Assembly (NCBI GenBank): GCA_938009275.1
Contig: CALLHY010000025.1
Coordinates: 1-40,213 of the forward strand
Source of the DNA: an uncultured bacterium
GTDB taxonomy: Bacteria; Cloacimonadota; Cloacimonadia; Cloacimonadales; Cloacimonadaceae
Length of the DNA: 40,213 nt
Reading direction: 5' to 3'
Position 1 is the first letter of the stretch, and every line of letters starts with the position of its first letter. This document shows, one piece after another, positions 1 through 9,001 of this stretch. Made by a program: the position numbers and the translations under genes. The notes beneath the pieces are model-generated. The model did not search any database and was not told the DNA's origin. It saw nothing but the letters and a program-made list of their open reading frames with translations.

Positions 1-334
1 AATTACTAATGAATTACGCATGAAATACGGATGGGATGCGTATTTCATGCGTAATCTTAGCGCATTTTTTCCAAGCACGGTGCTTCCAGTTAGCAAGATA
101 CTTACTTCATTTCTGCGCACTTAGCCAATTCCCATCATCATCAATCTCCACCACAATTCTCACCGATAACAGAGAAATCTGAATTAATGGTCAAAAAAAT
201 CTTGACAATCTGAGTGGGGTAGCAGATTAGTGGAATCGTTAGCTAAGTAATTGTAATGTTGATTATATATAGTGATATCACGATGCGCTGCATCTCATAT
301 TGAGGCAGGCAAGATGCTTAAAAGGACGAAGAAT
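1..334. other. Gene-free leader before the HTH-M29 gene
   Basis: I see no gene in this stretch. It holds copy 1 of a palindromic repeat at the left edge (separate entry) and a perfect TTGACA at 202-207. Seventeen bases further on, 225-230 reads GATTAG, a poor -10, so a promoter for the gene at 335 is possible but only half supported. The rest is AT-rich with no ORF or RNA gene that I recognise. Confidence 0.5.
13..55. repeat. Palindromic intergenic repeat, copy 1
   Basis: Two perfect 16-base inverted arms at 13-28 and 40-55 enclose an 11-base centre. A 28-base core (15-42) is identical to 6882-6909 in the second copy, and both copies are followed within a few bases by TAGCGCA. No T-run follows, so this does not look like a terminator. 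It resembles a dispersed palindromic (REP/MITE-like) element. Confidence 0.75.
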
Positions 335-1702
335 ATGATAAAAAATATCCAACTTATTACGAAGCACTCTCAGATTAAAGAACTGGGAAACTCTTTGAAG
401 TATGACATGCTAAAAGAGCTAATCCGTGGTGCGGCAACTTGCCAACAGCTTTCTACGCTATTTTCCGTTAGTAAGCAGAAGGTGCATTATAACATCACCA
501 AGCTGCTAAGTGAAGGTCTCGTTGAAGTTGATGATGCCGAGCAGAATAATGGTAAAGAGGTTTATTACCGTGCCACTGCGAAAAACTACGTGTTAGATTT
601 TGCTCTGGGTGAGCATTTGGGTGAGGGCTTAATAAACAGCCGCAGCGTTATAAACAGCATATTGGAAGGTGAATATCACTTAAGCCTTGCCGATATTGCT
701 GCCAAGATATTGCATGATTCACTCAGGTTGAAATCACGAGAACATCTACTGGTGGTTACAGGCAAGTATAATCTTCCGTTAGTAGAAAAGATGATTCTGG
801 AATCGGGGCGGATGAATGTGCGTTGCACGGTTATATATCAGGACGCGGAACTGCTGAAAGCCAAGTATGAAGAATATTCCCTGGCGGCATTCAATGCGGA
901 TTATCAGCACTTTAACAAGCTCTTGAGGACTCAAAACGTTTATTTGAACCTAAATGGTGAATCCAGATTTGTGGCACTGACAGACCAGGCAAAAATAAAG
1001 CTTCGCCAAAAGCACTTTGCAGTTAGCCGTCAGATTATTCAGGAGAAAAACATTCGGGTGGCTGTGATGCCGGGATTGTTGCACGACACCCTGTCTGAAA
1101 ACGTTATCAGCAGCGAGCTTCAGTTTTGGAAAGCCCTGGATATAGATTATAACGAACTATGTAGTAAAACAGTCAGGATGTGCAGCTTATTCGAGAACAA
1201 GGATTATTTGGAGATGGGTTCAAATGGTCATTCAGTATGCTTCAAGCTGGATAGAATACTGGCAGAATGCGGGTCATTCAGCGGTAATAAATACCAAAGC
1301 CCGGTTATCAACTTTCCAGGTGGGGAAATACTTATGGTGCCCAGGCCAAATACCATGAGCGGTATCTTGGTGGGTAATGTAGCTTATGCCTTTGGGGAAA
1401 AGATATTAAAACCGCGGATCACTATTGTTAATAACGAGATTGTAACCTTTGAAGCAGAAGAAAACCAACACCTGATACAGGAGGCTATCAACGCCGGGGG
1501 TGAAGATGGCAAAAAGGTTGCCTTGGTGTGTATGGGAACCAACGATAACATTGGTTTGGAAAACATAGATACTTCTTACAAACAAAAAGCAAGCGGCTTA
1601 GTTACGGTTTACTGGGGAGAAAACATCTCTCTGGGCGGCACGGTTGCCGGAACAAGCGAATGGTTTGTTCAAATAGAGAATCCAGAATTACTAACACAAT
1701 AA
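335..1702 (+). CDS. Winged-helix (ArsR-like) regulator fused to an M29 aminopeptidase-like domain
   Basis: Start chosen at ATG 335 because AGGA at 323-326 sits 8 bases upstream; an in-frame ATG at 314 and GTG at 272 are alternatives. The protein is 455 aa. Residues about 1-80 form a winged helix with the ArsR-type pattern (LSTLFSVSKQKVHYNITKL, then a YYRAT wing). Residues about 115-450 resemble peptidase family M29 (AmpS/AmpT): an opening alpha/beta segment (LRLKSREHLLVVTG), then NFPGGEILMVP carrying the first metal-ligand Glu (about residue 331), and MGTN near the end. By my by-eye alignment, the second ligand Glu, the His before the last strand and the C-terminal HxD pair are replaced (VALVCMGTN, GLVTVYWG, SEWFVQI). 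I infer a ligand-sensing rather than proteolytic domain. It lies 12 bases before the secreted-protein genes, so they may be cotranscribed or its target. Confidence 0.7.
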   Translation: MIKNIQLITKHSQIKELGNSLKYDMLKELIRGAATCQQLSTLFSVSKQKVHYNITKLLSEGLVEVDDAEQNNGKEVYYRATAKNYVLDFALGEHLGEGLINSRSVINSILEGEYHLSLADIAAKILHDSLRLKSREHLLVVTGKYNLPLVEKMILESGRMNVRCTVIYQDAELLKAKYEEYSLAAFNADYQHFNKLLRTQNVYLNLNGESRFVALTDQAKIKLRQKHFAVSRQIIQEKNIRVAVMPGLLHDTLSENVISSELQFWKALDIDYNELCSKTVRMCSLFENKDYLEMGSNGHSVCFKLDRILAECGSFSGNKYQSPVINFPGGEILMVPRPNTMSGILVGNVAYAFGEKILKPRITIVNNEIVTFEAEENQHLIQEAINAGGEDGKKVALVCMGTNDNIGLENIDTSYKQKASGLVTVYWGENISLGGTVAGTSEWFVQIENPELLTQ

Positions 1703-1714
1703 TAGGGGAATACG

Positions 1715-4700
1715 ATGAAACGCTTTACTTTGGCAATCCTGATCCTGCTCTTCTGCCTTAGCCTTAAGGCTCAATGGCACATCGAAGAAGGATTTGAAGG
1801 TATTACAACTCTGCCCACCGGATGGAGCTATTTTGACGATGGTGATGGCATGACCTGGCGCAACATAAATACAGCAGCAAATGCGCATACTGGGACGCGC
1901 GCGGCATTTGTGGATAACTACTTGCCCAATCAGAATGCAGACTGGCTGATAACACCGCAGTTAACTGTAGCCAGTGGGGATTCGCTAATCTTTTTTACTC
2001 GTGCATGGGTAAGCACCGAAAACCTTTCGATATTCGTGTCAACCAGCGGGAGTCAGCCTGCAAACTTTACGCATCTGCTTTCAACACAGAACAATATCGG
2101 CACTAGCTATCGTGAGCTTAGGCTTAGTCTTGCCCAGTTCGTAGGGCAAAACATCAGGATCGGCTTTTACTGGCAGTGTACTAACTACGGCATACTTGTG
2201 GACGACGTGCGCATCGGGCAGCCATTAATCGTTATCCCAGAGCTGAATATGCCAGAGGAAATAAGCTTCTTCCAGGGAGAAAGCACATCAATGGATTTAA
2301 GCGATAGCATAGTTTGCTCCGATCCACAAACTGCCTATCTTAGCCACAACGCCACACAAGTAACAGTGAATATTACCGGATTTATGGTAGAATTCTCATC
2401 CCCCGATTATTACGGTACCGAGGAGATAGAATTCACCCTCAATGATCCCGGTAGCGGAATGTCTGCTACAGATGTGGTTAGTGTTATTGTTTCTCCCCCG
2501 CCCGTGCTGGATTTAATGGTGTATTCCGCTAATAGCCCCCGGGTGCGTGAGTATCAAAACCTGCCCTTTGTTCCGTCTGTGATTGTGAAGAATAATGGGG
2601 AAGCTGGGTATAATGACGTGGTGGAACTTAGCTATTCTCTTAGTGATGCGGCGGGCAATGTTATCGCGACTGATGCAGTGTTTCAGGATGCCCTTATTCC
2701 CGTTGGTGAAACGCTGTTGATAAACTTTCAGATTCCGGTGCTGCTAAGTGAAACAGGTACATATAGCATTAGCTTTTTGGTAAATAATGAAGACGGTAAC
2801 ATGACTAATAATAGCCTGCAGGTGGCTTTTGATGTGGTTTATCGAGTAACTGATGGCGGGCCTGACGACTTTGGTTATCGGTATTTGGATAGTAACGATC
2901 CATTGGGTCCAGAGTATAACTGGATAGACATCAGCCAAACCGGCTTATCTACCATCATGCATTCTGTAACCAGCTGGAATGGTGATGATAACTTTAGTGA
3001 ACCAATTGCGCTGGGTTTCTCATTCCCATTCTATGGAAACACTTATAGCTCCGCCTACGTAGATGTGAATGGTGAAATACTTCTTGCAGACAACAACTGG
3101 TATACTGACTTCCCGTCTAATGGCTGGGGTAACGATGGTAATATGTTTAACTATATGTATCCCATCCCTGGATACGTTCAAATGCCAGCATTGATAGCGG
3201 TGTATTGGGACGATCTGCAAGCTGATGAGGGAACTGGCAACGTCTTTTTCCAAAGCTTTGGCACGTCACCTAACAGATATGCAGTTATTCAGTGGCACAA
3301 TGTCCGCTATCATGCAGGAACGGGCGGTTCACCGCAATTAAAATTCCAGGTAATCTTGCATGAGAACGGTGAGATTGTGATGCAATACCACACCGTGGCA
3401 ACAGGACAGACTGGCTCGGTAGCTCCCCACAATGATGGAGCATCGGCAACCGTGGCCATCCAGAATGAAGCTGGAAACGTTGGCTTACCTTACTTGCGTG
3501 AAATTGTGCAGAACAATACTTATATCGGGGTGGAACCAAGCGGCAATCTGCTACACGACAATCTTGCCATTAGATTTTATGCCGGCACAGACAACCAAGC
3601 TCCAATCATCACGCACAATCCAATAGGTAACACCTTTAATCAAACCATTAATCTAAGTGCTACCATCATTGATTTATCCACCATTGTAAGTAAACAGCTA
3701 CATTACAACTACGGCAATGGCTGGCAATATGTAGAACCAAGCCAGCAAGTGGGAAATGACTACATCTTCACTCTCGTGGATATCCCTCTGGGTGCCACGG
3801 TTCAATACTTCTTTGATGCAGAAGACGTGTTTGCCCACAGCAGCATCTTACCTGAGGAAAACTATTTTAGCTTCAAGGTGTTGCCTACTGCGGGCACCGA
3901 GGTACTTTTAGCTTACAGCGGTTCACAAGACTACCAGCACAATGAGTTACCCATATATGAGGCTCACTTAACAGAGAATGGCATCAGCTACGACAAATAT
4001 AACTGGGAAGAATACCCTGAATATAGCTTCCCAAACCAGTACAAGACCATTTTCCTATATGCCAGCACGGGTGGACAGGGAGATAAGGCCAATACCCTAT
4101 CTGTAAGCCTTATGAACTTCCTGGATGGCGGAACAGAAGCAAATCCCAAAAACCTTTGGTTTGCCTCCGACGGATGGGCTGGCAGCCAGCATGGACACCC
4201 CAATTCAAGCCCTATGAAGCAGTTTACTTCCGGCTATTTGCGTACTTCATATGTAGCATCTGGTCTTGGGGGAGGAACAAACGGTCTGGGCGGTCCTAAC
4301 AATCTTAATTATGAATACGGCAGCATACTGTGCGTGGATGGTTCTCCCATTGGTGAAACAGGAACTGAGTACAGCGTGTATGCCAACAGTCCTGATTGCT
4401 TGTTTAGAAGCAACTCAGCACCCGAATGGATGTGGGACACTGTAGCCTATCCCGAAATAGGTGCACAGAACATATTTGCTTTCGAAGACGGGCCATTCAG
4501 CGGCAATGCATACTTGTATCATGGAGTTTGCGGCACAAGCTTGGAATTGCCGGTTTACAAAGCTCTTTTCTTTAGCTTTGATTTGTCGCAACTATACAAT
4601 GTGGTTCAGCGTAATGCGTTGATGTATGACTTATTCGACTGGTTTGGCATCCTGCCCGTATCATCTGACGATCCTGTTTCCCCATCGATAACCACTGCGA

Positions 4701-4966
4701 TCAGCAATGCCTATCCAAACCCATTTAACCCCAACATAAATATATCTTATACGGTGGCTAAAGCAGAACCGCTGAGTATGGCCATTTACAACTTGAAAGG
4801 TCAAAAGATAAAACAACTGGTTTCAGGCGATATGGCAAAAGGATCATACAGCGTTTCCTGGGATGGAACAGACAGCATGCTGACCAAAGTTAGCAGCGGC
4901 ATATATTTCATAAAGCTGGACACTCCCAGCCTTAGTCAAACCAGAAAGATCACCCTAATGAAGTAA
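1715..4966 (+). CDS. Large secreted multidomain protein with C-terminal T9SS/FlgD-like sorting domain
   Basis: The protein has 1083 aa. A signal peptide spans residues 1-19 (LSLKA, cut before Q). Residues about 20-165 look like a cleaved-adhesin/choice-of-anchor J beta-sandwich (EEGFEG, LPTGW, ADWLITPQL, GILVDDVRIG). An Ig/cadherin-like segment follows, then a CARDB-like segment at about 265-375 (VKNNGEAGYNDVVELSYSL), then a second beta-rich lectin-like region at about 380-640. Residues 999-1083 are a sorting domain (AYPNPFNPNINISY, YNLKGQKIKQL, VSSGIYFIKL, TRKITLMK), as found on type IX substrates and in FlgD-like Ig folds. By inference it is exported through the outer membrane and cell-surface bound or released. 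Its substrate is unknown. It is 12 bases after the HTH-M29 gene, and the next secreted gene begins 11 bases later. Confidence 0.85.
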   Translation: MKRFTLAILILLFCLSLKAQWHIEEGFEGITTLPTGWSYFDDGDGMTWRNINTAANAHTGTRAAFVDNYLPNQNADWLITPQLTVASGDSLIFFTRAWVSTENLSIFVSTSGSQPANFTHLLSTQNNIGTSYRELRLSLAQFVGQNIRIGFYWQCTNYGILVDDVRIGQPLIVIPELNMPEEISFFQGESTSMDLSDSIVCSDPQTAYLSHNATQVTVNITGFMVEFSSPDYYGTEEIEFTLNDPGSGMSATDVVSVIVSPPPVLDLMVYSANSPRVREYQNLPFVPSVIVKNNGEAGYNDVVELSYSLSDAAGNVIATDAVFQDALIPVGETLLINFQIPVLLSETGTYSISFLVNNEDGNMTNNSLQVAFDVVYRVTDGGPDDFGYRYLDSNDPLGPEYNWIDISQTGLSTIMHSVTSWNGDDNFSEPIALGFSFPFYGNTYSSAYVDVNGEILLADNNWYTDFPSNGWGNDGNMFNYMYPIPGYVQMPALIAVYWDDLQADEGTGNVFFQSFGTSPNRYAVIQWHNVRYHAGTGGSPQLKFQVILHENGEIVMQYHTVATGQTGSVAPHNDGASATVAIQNEAGNVGLPYLREIVQNNTYIGVEPSGNLLHDNLAIRFYAGTDNQAPIITHNPIGNTFNQTINLSATIIDLSTIVSKQLHYNYGNGWQYVEPSQQVGNDYIFTLVDIPLGATVQYFFDAEDVFAHSSILPEENYFSFKVLPTAGTEVLLAYSGSQDYQHNELPIYEAHLTENGISYDKYNWEEYPEYSFPNQYKTIFLYASTGGQGDKANTLSVSLMNFLDGGTEANPKNLWFASDGWAGSQHGHPNSSPMKQFTSGYLRTSYVASGLGGGTNGLGGPNNLNYEYGSILCVDGSPIGETGTEYSVYANSPDCLFRSNSAPEWMWDTVAYPEIGAQNIFAFEDGPFSGNAYLYHGVCGTSLELPVYKALFFSFDLSQLYNVVQRNALMYDLFDWFGILPVSSDDPVSPSITTAISNAYPNPFNPNINISYTVAKAEPLSMAIYNLKGQKIKQLVSGDMAKGSYSVSWDGTDSMLTKVSSGIYFIKLDTPSLSQTRKITLMK

Positions 4967-4977
4967 CAGGAGGAAGT

Positions 4978-6651
4978 ATGCAGAAATCGTTATACCTTCT
5001 TTTTGCCCTGTTCCTGGTTTTTGGCCACCTTTGTGCCAATGACTTCATAATAGGAACCGGGACAAGTACCGAAAACTATGTTCCTGTATCGGGAGGCACT
5101 AACTACGGTTGGAGCAAGTTCTTATACACCGCAAGTGAAATGCAGGCCGCTGGCTTTACAGGAACTCAATCCATCACTCGTATCTCGTTTCAGATATCTG
5201 CTGAGGTGAATAACTATGTGATGAACAACCAGGGCATATATATGAGAGCTTCATACGATGCTCAATACGCCTCAACATCCAATGGCTATCCCGGAACCGC
5301 TGGCTTTGTGCAAGTGTATAGTGGAGATGTTAATTGGGATGGACTGGGATGGGTGGAGATTGTGTTAGACACGCCATATAGTTACAACTCCAACTGGGGC
5401 ATAGAGATCCTTTGGGAAAACTGGGATGGCACATCTGCCAGTGGTTTTCCAAAGTTTCGCTATACTTCAGACGGCAACTATACTGCAGTGTACAAGAATG
5501 GCTCAACCTTCCAAACAACCTCCGGAACCAGATACCGCAACCGTCCCAATATCTGGTTTGCAACTGCGGCAACTGATGTCCCTAGCGTGGCTTTTGCCAC
5601 CACACCCACAGATGCAGCCACAGATGTAGCGGTAACCGCCAAGCTGCGTTGGAACCACACCGGTGGCTCACCCACGGGCTACAGGCTGTGGTTGGGCACA
5701 AACAACCCGCCTTCAAACGTTATAGCGGCAGAGATACTTGGCACAAATTCATACGTTCCTCACAACCGGTTGGATTTTGGCACCACATACTATTGGCGCA
5801 TAGTGCCATTCAACGAGTTTGGCAATGCCTTCAACTGCCCGGTTTGGAGCTTCACAACCATTCCCGATCCATCAATTACCACCTTCCCGTATACTCAGGA
5901 TTTCGACGGAACCTTCCCGCCAGATGCTTGGGCTCATTATTCCGGAGCACTTGCGGATCCAGTAGTACTGGGGGCTGCAGGATCAAGTCAGTGGCAAAGG
6001 GATGAATGGCTAAACATAAGCGAGGCTACAGATAAGGCTGCCAAGATGAACCTTTGGGGAACATTAACTGGTTTTTTGGTATCGCCGATGTTCAATATCC
6101 CCTCTGAAGATTATGTATTAGAATTTGATGTGGCACTATTAAAGTATGGCCAAACTCCTACCGGAACTCCACCTCAGCAGAATGGAACTGACGACAGATT
6201 TGTGGTGCTGATTGGTGATGGCTATTCCTGGAGCGTTGGCGATATCGCCAGGGAATGGAACAACGCCAGCTCTGCCTATGTGTTGAACAACATTGGCGTT
6301 AATGGTCAGCGGTTTCGCATTCCGCTTGGAACGCATACAGGCAGAATAAGGATTGCCTTCTATTGTGGCTCTACCGAGCTGAATGCCGACAATGATTTTA
6401 TGATTAACAATGTAGTTATTGGTATCCCGGAGCAAGGCATTGCTTCTCCGCAACCAATTTTAACAAAAAACCCCGCAGACAACCAGCTTACTCTATCCTG
6501 GGATGCAGTTTCGGGCGCAACCATGTACCGCATCCTGAAAGCTGACGAGCCATACGGGGAATTCCTTCCTTTCGAAAACACAAATGCAACGACACTAACA
6601 ATCAGTCCTGCATATAGCAAAGAATTTTTCAAAGTTATCGCCGAGTATTAA
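4978..6651 (+). CDS. Secreted protein with FN3-like and choice-of-anchor J modules
   Basis: The protein has 557 aa and follows a strong AGGAGG (4969-4974). The signal peptide is residues 1-20 (FGHLCA, cut before N). Residues about 21-195 are a beta-rich N-terminal domain of unknown family, rich in Tyr, Trp and Asn. Residues about 200-295 are FN3-like (TKLRWNHT-type pattern, TTYYWRIVPFNEFG, WSFTT). Residues about 300-485 look like another choice-of-anchor J sandwich (YTQDFDGTFPPDAW, FLVSPMFNI, DFMINNVVIG). The last 65 residues are a second FN3-like unit (LTLSWDAVSGATMYRIL, EFFKVIAEY). Unlike its neighbour it has no YPNPFNP-type sorting domain, so it may remain periplasmic or partner with the upstream protein. 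A terminator follows at 6722. Confidence 0.8.
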   Translation: MQKSLYLLFALFLVFGHLCANDFIIGTGTSTENYVPVSGGTNYGWSKFLYTASEMQAAGFTGTQSITRISFQISAEVNNYVMNNQGIYMRASYDAQYASTSNGYPGTAGFVQVYSGDVNWDGLGWVEIVLDTPYSYNSNWGIEILWENWDGTSASGFPKFRYTSDGNYTAVYKNGSTFQTTSGTRYRNRPNIWFATAATDVPSVAFATTPTDAATDVAVTAKLRWNHTGGSPTGYRLWLGTNNPPSNVIAAEILGTNSYVPHNRLDFGTTYYWRIVPFNEFGNAFNCPVWSFTTIPDPSITTFPYTQDFDGTFPPDAWAHYSGALADPVVLGAAGSSQWQRDEWLNISEATDKAAKMNLWGTLTGFLVSPMFNIPSEDYVLEFDVALLKYGQTPTGTPPQQNGTDDRFVVLIGDGYSWSVGDIAREWNNASSAYVLNNIGVNGQRFRIPLGTHTGRIRIAFYCGSTELNADNDFMINNVVIGIPEQGIASPQPILTKNPADNQLTLSWDAVSGATMYRILKADEPYGEFLPFENTNATTLTISPAYSKEFFKVIAEY

Positions 6652-6721
6652 TAACAGAATACCCGATATTGATGTATTAACAAGCTGAATATCAGTCTTC
6701 AAAATTTCACATCATCGCACG

Positions 6722-6753
6722 TCAGAGGCGCAACCCGCGCCTCTGATCTTTTT
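6722..6753 (+). terminator. Rho-independent terminator of the secreted-protein operon
   Basis: A perfect 10-bp GC-rich stem (TCAGAGGCGC at 6722-6731 with GCGCCTCTGA at 6737-6746) and a 5-base loop are followed by TCTTTTT. It lies 70 bases after the stop at 6651 and closes the run starting at 335. Confidence 0.9.
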
Positions 6754-6868
6754 GCATAAGAATGATGGCTTCCCAATGGCTTACCCATTGTGGTGCTTGT
6801 TAATGGTGTTTTAGGAGTAGTTTATTCCAATATTGTCAGGACTTGCCACTATGAACTTCCTTGAACGA

Positions 6869-6922
6869 ATTACTTATGAAATACGCATGAAATACGGATG
6901 GGATGCGTAATTCATCCGTAAT
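6869..6922. repeat. Palindromic intergenic repeat, copy 2
   Basis: Imperfect 20-base arms at 6869-6888 and 6903-6922 match at 17 of 20 positions. The core 6882-6909 is identical to 15-42 of copy 1. Differences in the right arm are partly matched in the left arm, as expected if the fold is maintained. Confidence 0.75.
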
Positions 6923-7048
6923 AATAGCGCAAATTATGCAAAGAACAAGGGGCTAACCACTGGAATATTTACGGGATTTGTGAAATTACTTGACCGCAAT
7001 TGCTAAGACTGCAAACATGCCCTTGTATGCTCCAAACAGGGAGGAAAG

Positions 7049-8995
7049 ATGAGAACAACTACTATTATTCTGATACTTGTGCTACTTTGCTGCGTTGTTG
7101 GCATGGCAAAAAAGCCGGGCTTCAGCAACATTCAGGGCACAATAACCGAAAAGGGCAGAAAGCTTCCGATAACCGGCATAGAGGTTGGATTGTTTCAAGA
7201 TGGTAAAACAATAGCCATGCAAACAACCGATGAAGCGGGATTGTATAAGTTCAGCAAGCTTAGTCCCGGCAAATATGTGCTGAAGATAACTTCCGACTAT
7301 TATGAGCCATTCTCAAAAGCCATAACGCTTCGATCAAGCTGCACCAAGAAGCTAAATATCAGGCTGATAGCAGCGGTTCGTGGCGAAATTATAAAAGATA
7401 GTAACCAATCGCAAGCGGTTTATGCAGACCAGGTAGGAAGTGGTGTAACTGCTTATGAATCGAAGATATATACCTATTCTTCTCCTTCGGCATACACTCA
7501 ACCGCAGGTGTTTATGCCACCATACATTCCGCCTGCCAGTACCGAAGATTATAGCCCCATAACGCCCAATATCTTCCAAAGCCCATTAACTGATCCGCTA
7601 TCAACCTTCTCCATAGATGTGGACACTGCTACATATAGCAATATACGCAGAATGCTTAATCAAAACGTTTTACCAGAGCCAAATAGCATCCGCATAGAGG
7701 AATTGTTGAACTACTTTAGCTACAATTATCCACAGCCGGACTCCGAACATCCCTTTTCTGTTTATTCCGAAGCGGGTGTGGTGCCCTGGAATCAAAAACG
7801 CAGCTACGTTCATATTGGTATTCAGGGCAAGAAGCTTAATCTTAGTGCCGCACCACCGAGTAATCTGGTGTTTTTAATAGATGTATCCGGCTCGATGGAT
7901 GCTCCGAATAAGCTGCAATTAGTTCAAGAAGCCTTAAGCCTGCTGATCGAGAACCTGCGTGGTAACGACAAGGTAGCCATTGTAGTGTATGCCGGTGCAG
8001 CAGGAGAGGTGTTACCCTCTACCAATGGTAACAGCAAGCTACAAATAAGGAACGCGCTGACTAATTTGAGGGCAGGAGGTTCAACCGCCGGTGGAGCGGG
8101 CATTCAGCTTGCCTACAAGATTGCCCAGGAAAGCATTATTCCCGGGGGTAATAACCGTATCATCCTCTGCACAGATGGAGATTTTAATGTTGGTGCGTCC
8201 TCGGATGCTCACTTAACTGAGCTGGTGGAATCCAATCGCAATAAAGGCATTTATCTAACTGTGTTGGGCTTTGGCATGGGTAACTACAAAGATAATAAAC
8301 TGGAGCTGATTGCCAATAAAGGCAACGGTAATTATGCCTATATCGACACTATCAACGAGGCTAAGAAGGTGTTGGTGAACGAAATGGTATCTACACTTTA
8401 CACCATAGCCAAAGACGTAAAGCTACAAGTGGAATTCAATCCCGCTCATGTGAAGGCATATCGCCTGGTTGGCTATGAAAACAGATTGCTGCGTGACGAG
8501 GACTTCAAAGATGACAGCAAGGATGCCGGAGAACTGGGTGCAGGACATACGGTTACGGCAATATATGAGATTATTCCCACTAATTCTAAAGAAAGCGTGC
8601 CGGAATTGGATCCGCTGAAGTATCAAAATCTTGCCATTAGCGAAGAAGCAAAAAACTCACCGGAAATGATGACCGTTAAGCTGCGTTACAAACTGCCAGA
8701 TTCAGATGTCAGCACCGGATTTGAAGTGCCTATCATGAATAAATTCAATGCCTTGGATGCCAGCTCAGAAACCTATTTGTTTTCCAGTGCTGTGGTTGGC
8801 TTTGGACTTATGCTGCAAGATAGTGAGTTCAAAGAAGCTCTCACTTGGGAAACGGTAAAAGACCTGGCAACCAAAAGCATTGGTAAAGACAGTGATGGTT
8901 ACCGCGCCGAGTTCATAGAGCTAATCGACAAAGCAGCCAAACTTCATACCAAGAAAATGCAAGAAGAAAACAGAGACTTTAACAAGTCTTATTGA
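7049..8995 (+). CDS. YfbK-like VWA-domain protein with N-terminal carboxypeptidase-regulatory-like domain
   Basis: The protein has 648 aa, and GGAGG lies just upstream of ATG 7049. Residues 1-20 are a signal peptide (CCVVGMA). Residues about 26-106 form a carboxypeptidase-regulatory-like beta sandwich (IQGTITEKGRKLPITGIEV, SPGKYVLKI). Residues about 180-260 match the region that precedes VWA in YfbK-type proteins (FSIDVDTATYSNIRRML, IRIEELLNYF). The VWA domain, about 272-445, keeps a complete MIDAS: DVSGS at 278-282, Thr 346 in GGSTAGGAG, and TDGD at 375-378. The C-terminal 200 residues correspond to the DUF3520-type tail. The family is common in Bacteroidetes and Proteobacteria without a settled role; by inference it is a metal-dependent, periplasmic or surface protein-binding factor. 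Confidence 0.9.
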   Translation: MRTTTIILILVLLCCVVGMAKKPGFSNIQGTITEKGRKLPITGIEVGLFQDGKTIAMQTTDEAGLYKFSKLSPGKYVLKITSDYYEPFSKAITLRSSCTKKLNIRLIAAVRGEIIKDSNQSQAVYADQVGSGVTAYESKIYTYSSPSAYTQPQVFMPPYIPPASTEDYSPITPNIFQSPLTDPLSTFSIDVDTATYSNIRRMLNQNVLPEPNSIRIEELLNYFSYNYPQPDSEHPFSVYSEAGVVPWNQKRSYVHIGIQGKKLNLSAAPPSNLVFLIDVSGSMDAPNKLQLVQEALSLLIENLRGNDKVAIVVYAGAAGEVLPSTNGNSKLQIRNALTNLRAGGSTAGGAGIQLAYKIAQESIIPGGNNRIILCTDGDFNVGASSDAHLTELVESNRNKGIYLTVLGFGMGNYKDNKLELIANKGNGNYAYIDTINEAKKVLVNEMVSTLYTIAKDVKLQVEFNPAHVKAYRLVGYENRLLRDEDFKDDSKDAGELGAGHTVTAIYEIIPTNSKESVPELDPLKYQNLAISEEAKNSPEMMTVKLRYKLPDSDVSTGFEVPIMNKFNALDASSETYLFSSAVVGFGLMLQDSEFKEALTWETVKDLATKSIGKDSDGYRAEFIELIDKAAKLHTKKMQEENRDFNKSY

Positions 8996-9001
8996 GGTGT
9001 T

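Larger units (their letters stand above)
6652..7048. other. Intergenic region: terminator, repeat copy 2, possible promoter
   Basis: No gene seen. In order it carries the rho-independent terminator at 6722-6753, the second palindromic repeat at 6869-6922, and a TTGACC-like box near 6990 that could be a -35 element for the VWA gene at 7049, though I find no convincing -10. Confidence 0.5.

Noticed and set aside
5649..6005. 118-codon + frame inside the second secreted-protein gene
   Set aside because: Out-of-frame shadow of a well-supported gene, with a composition unlike a folded protein and no ribosome-binding site.
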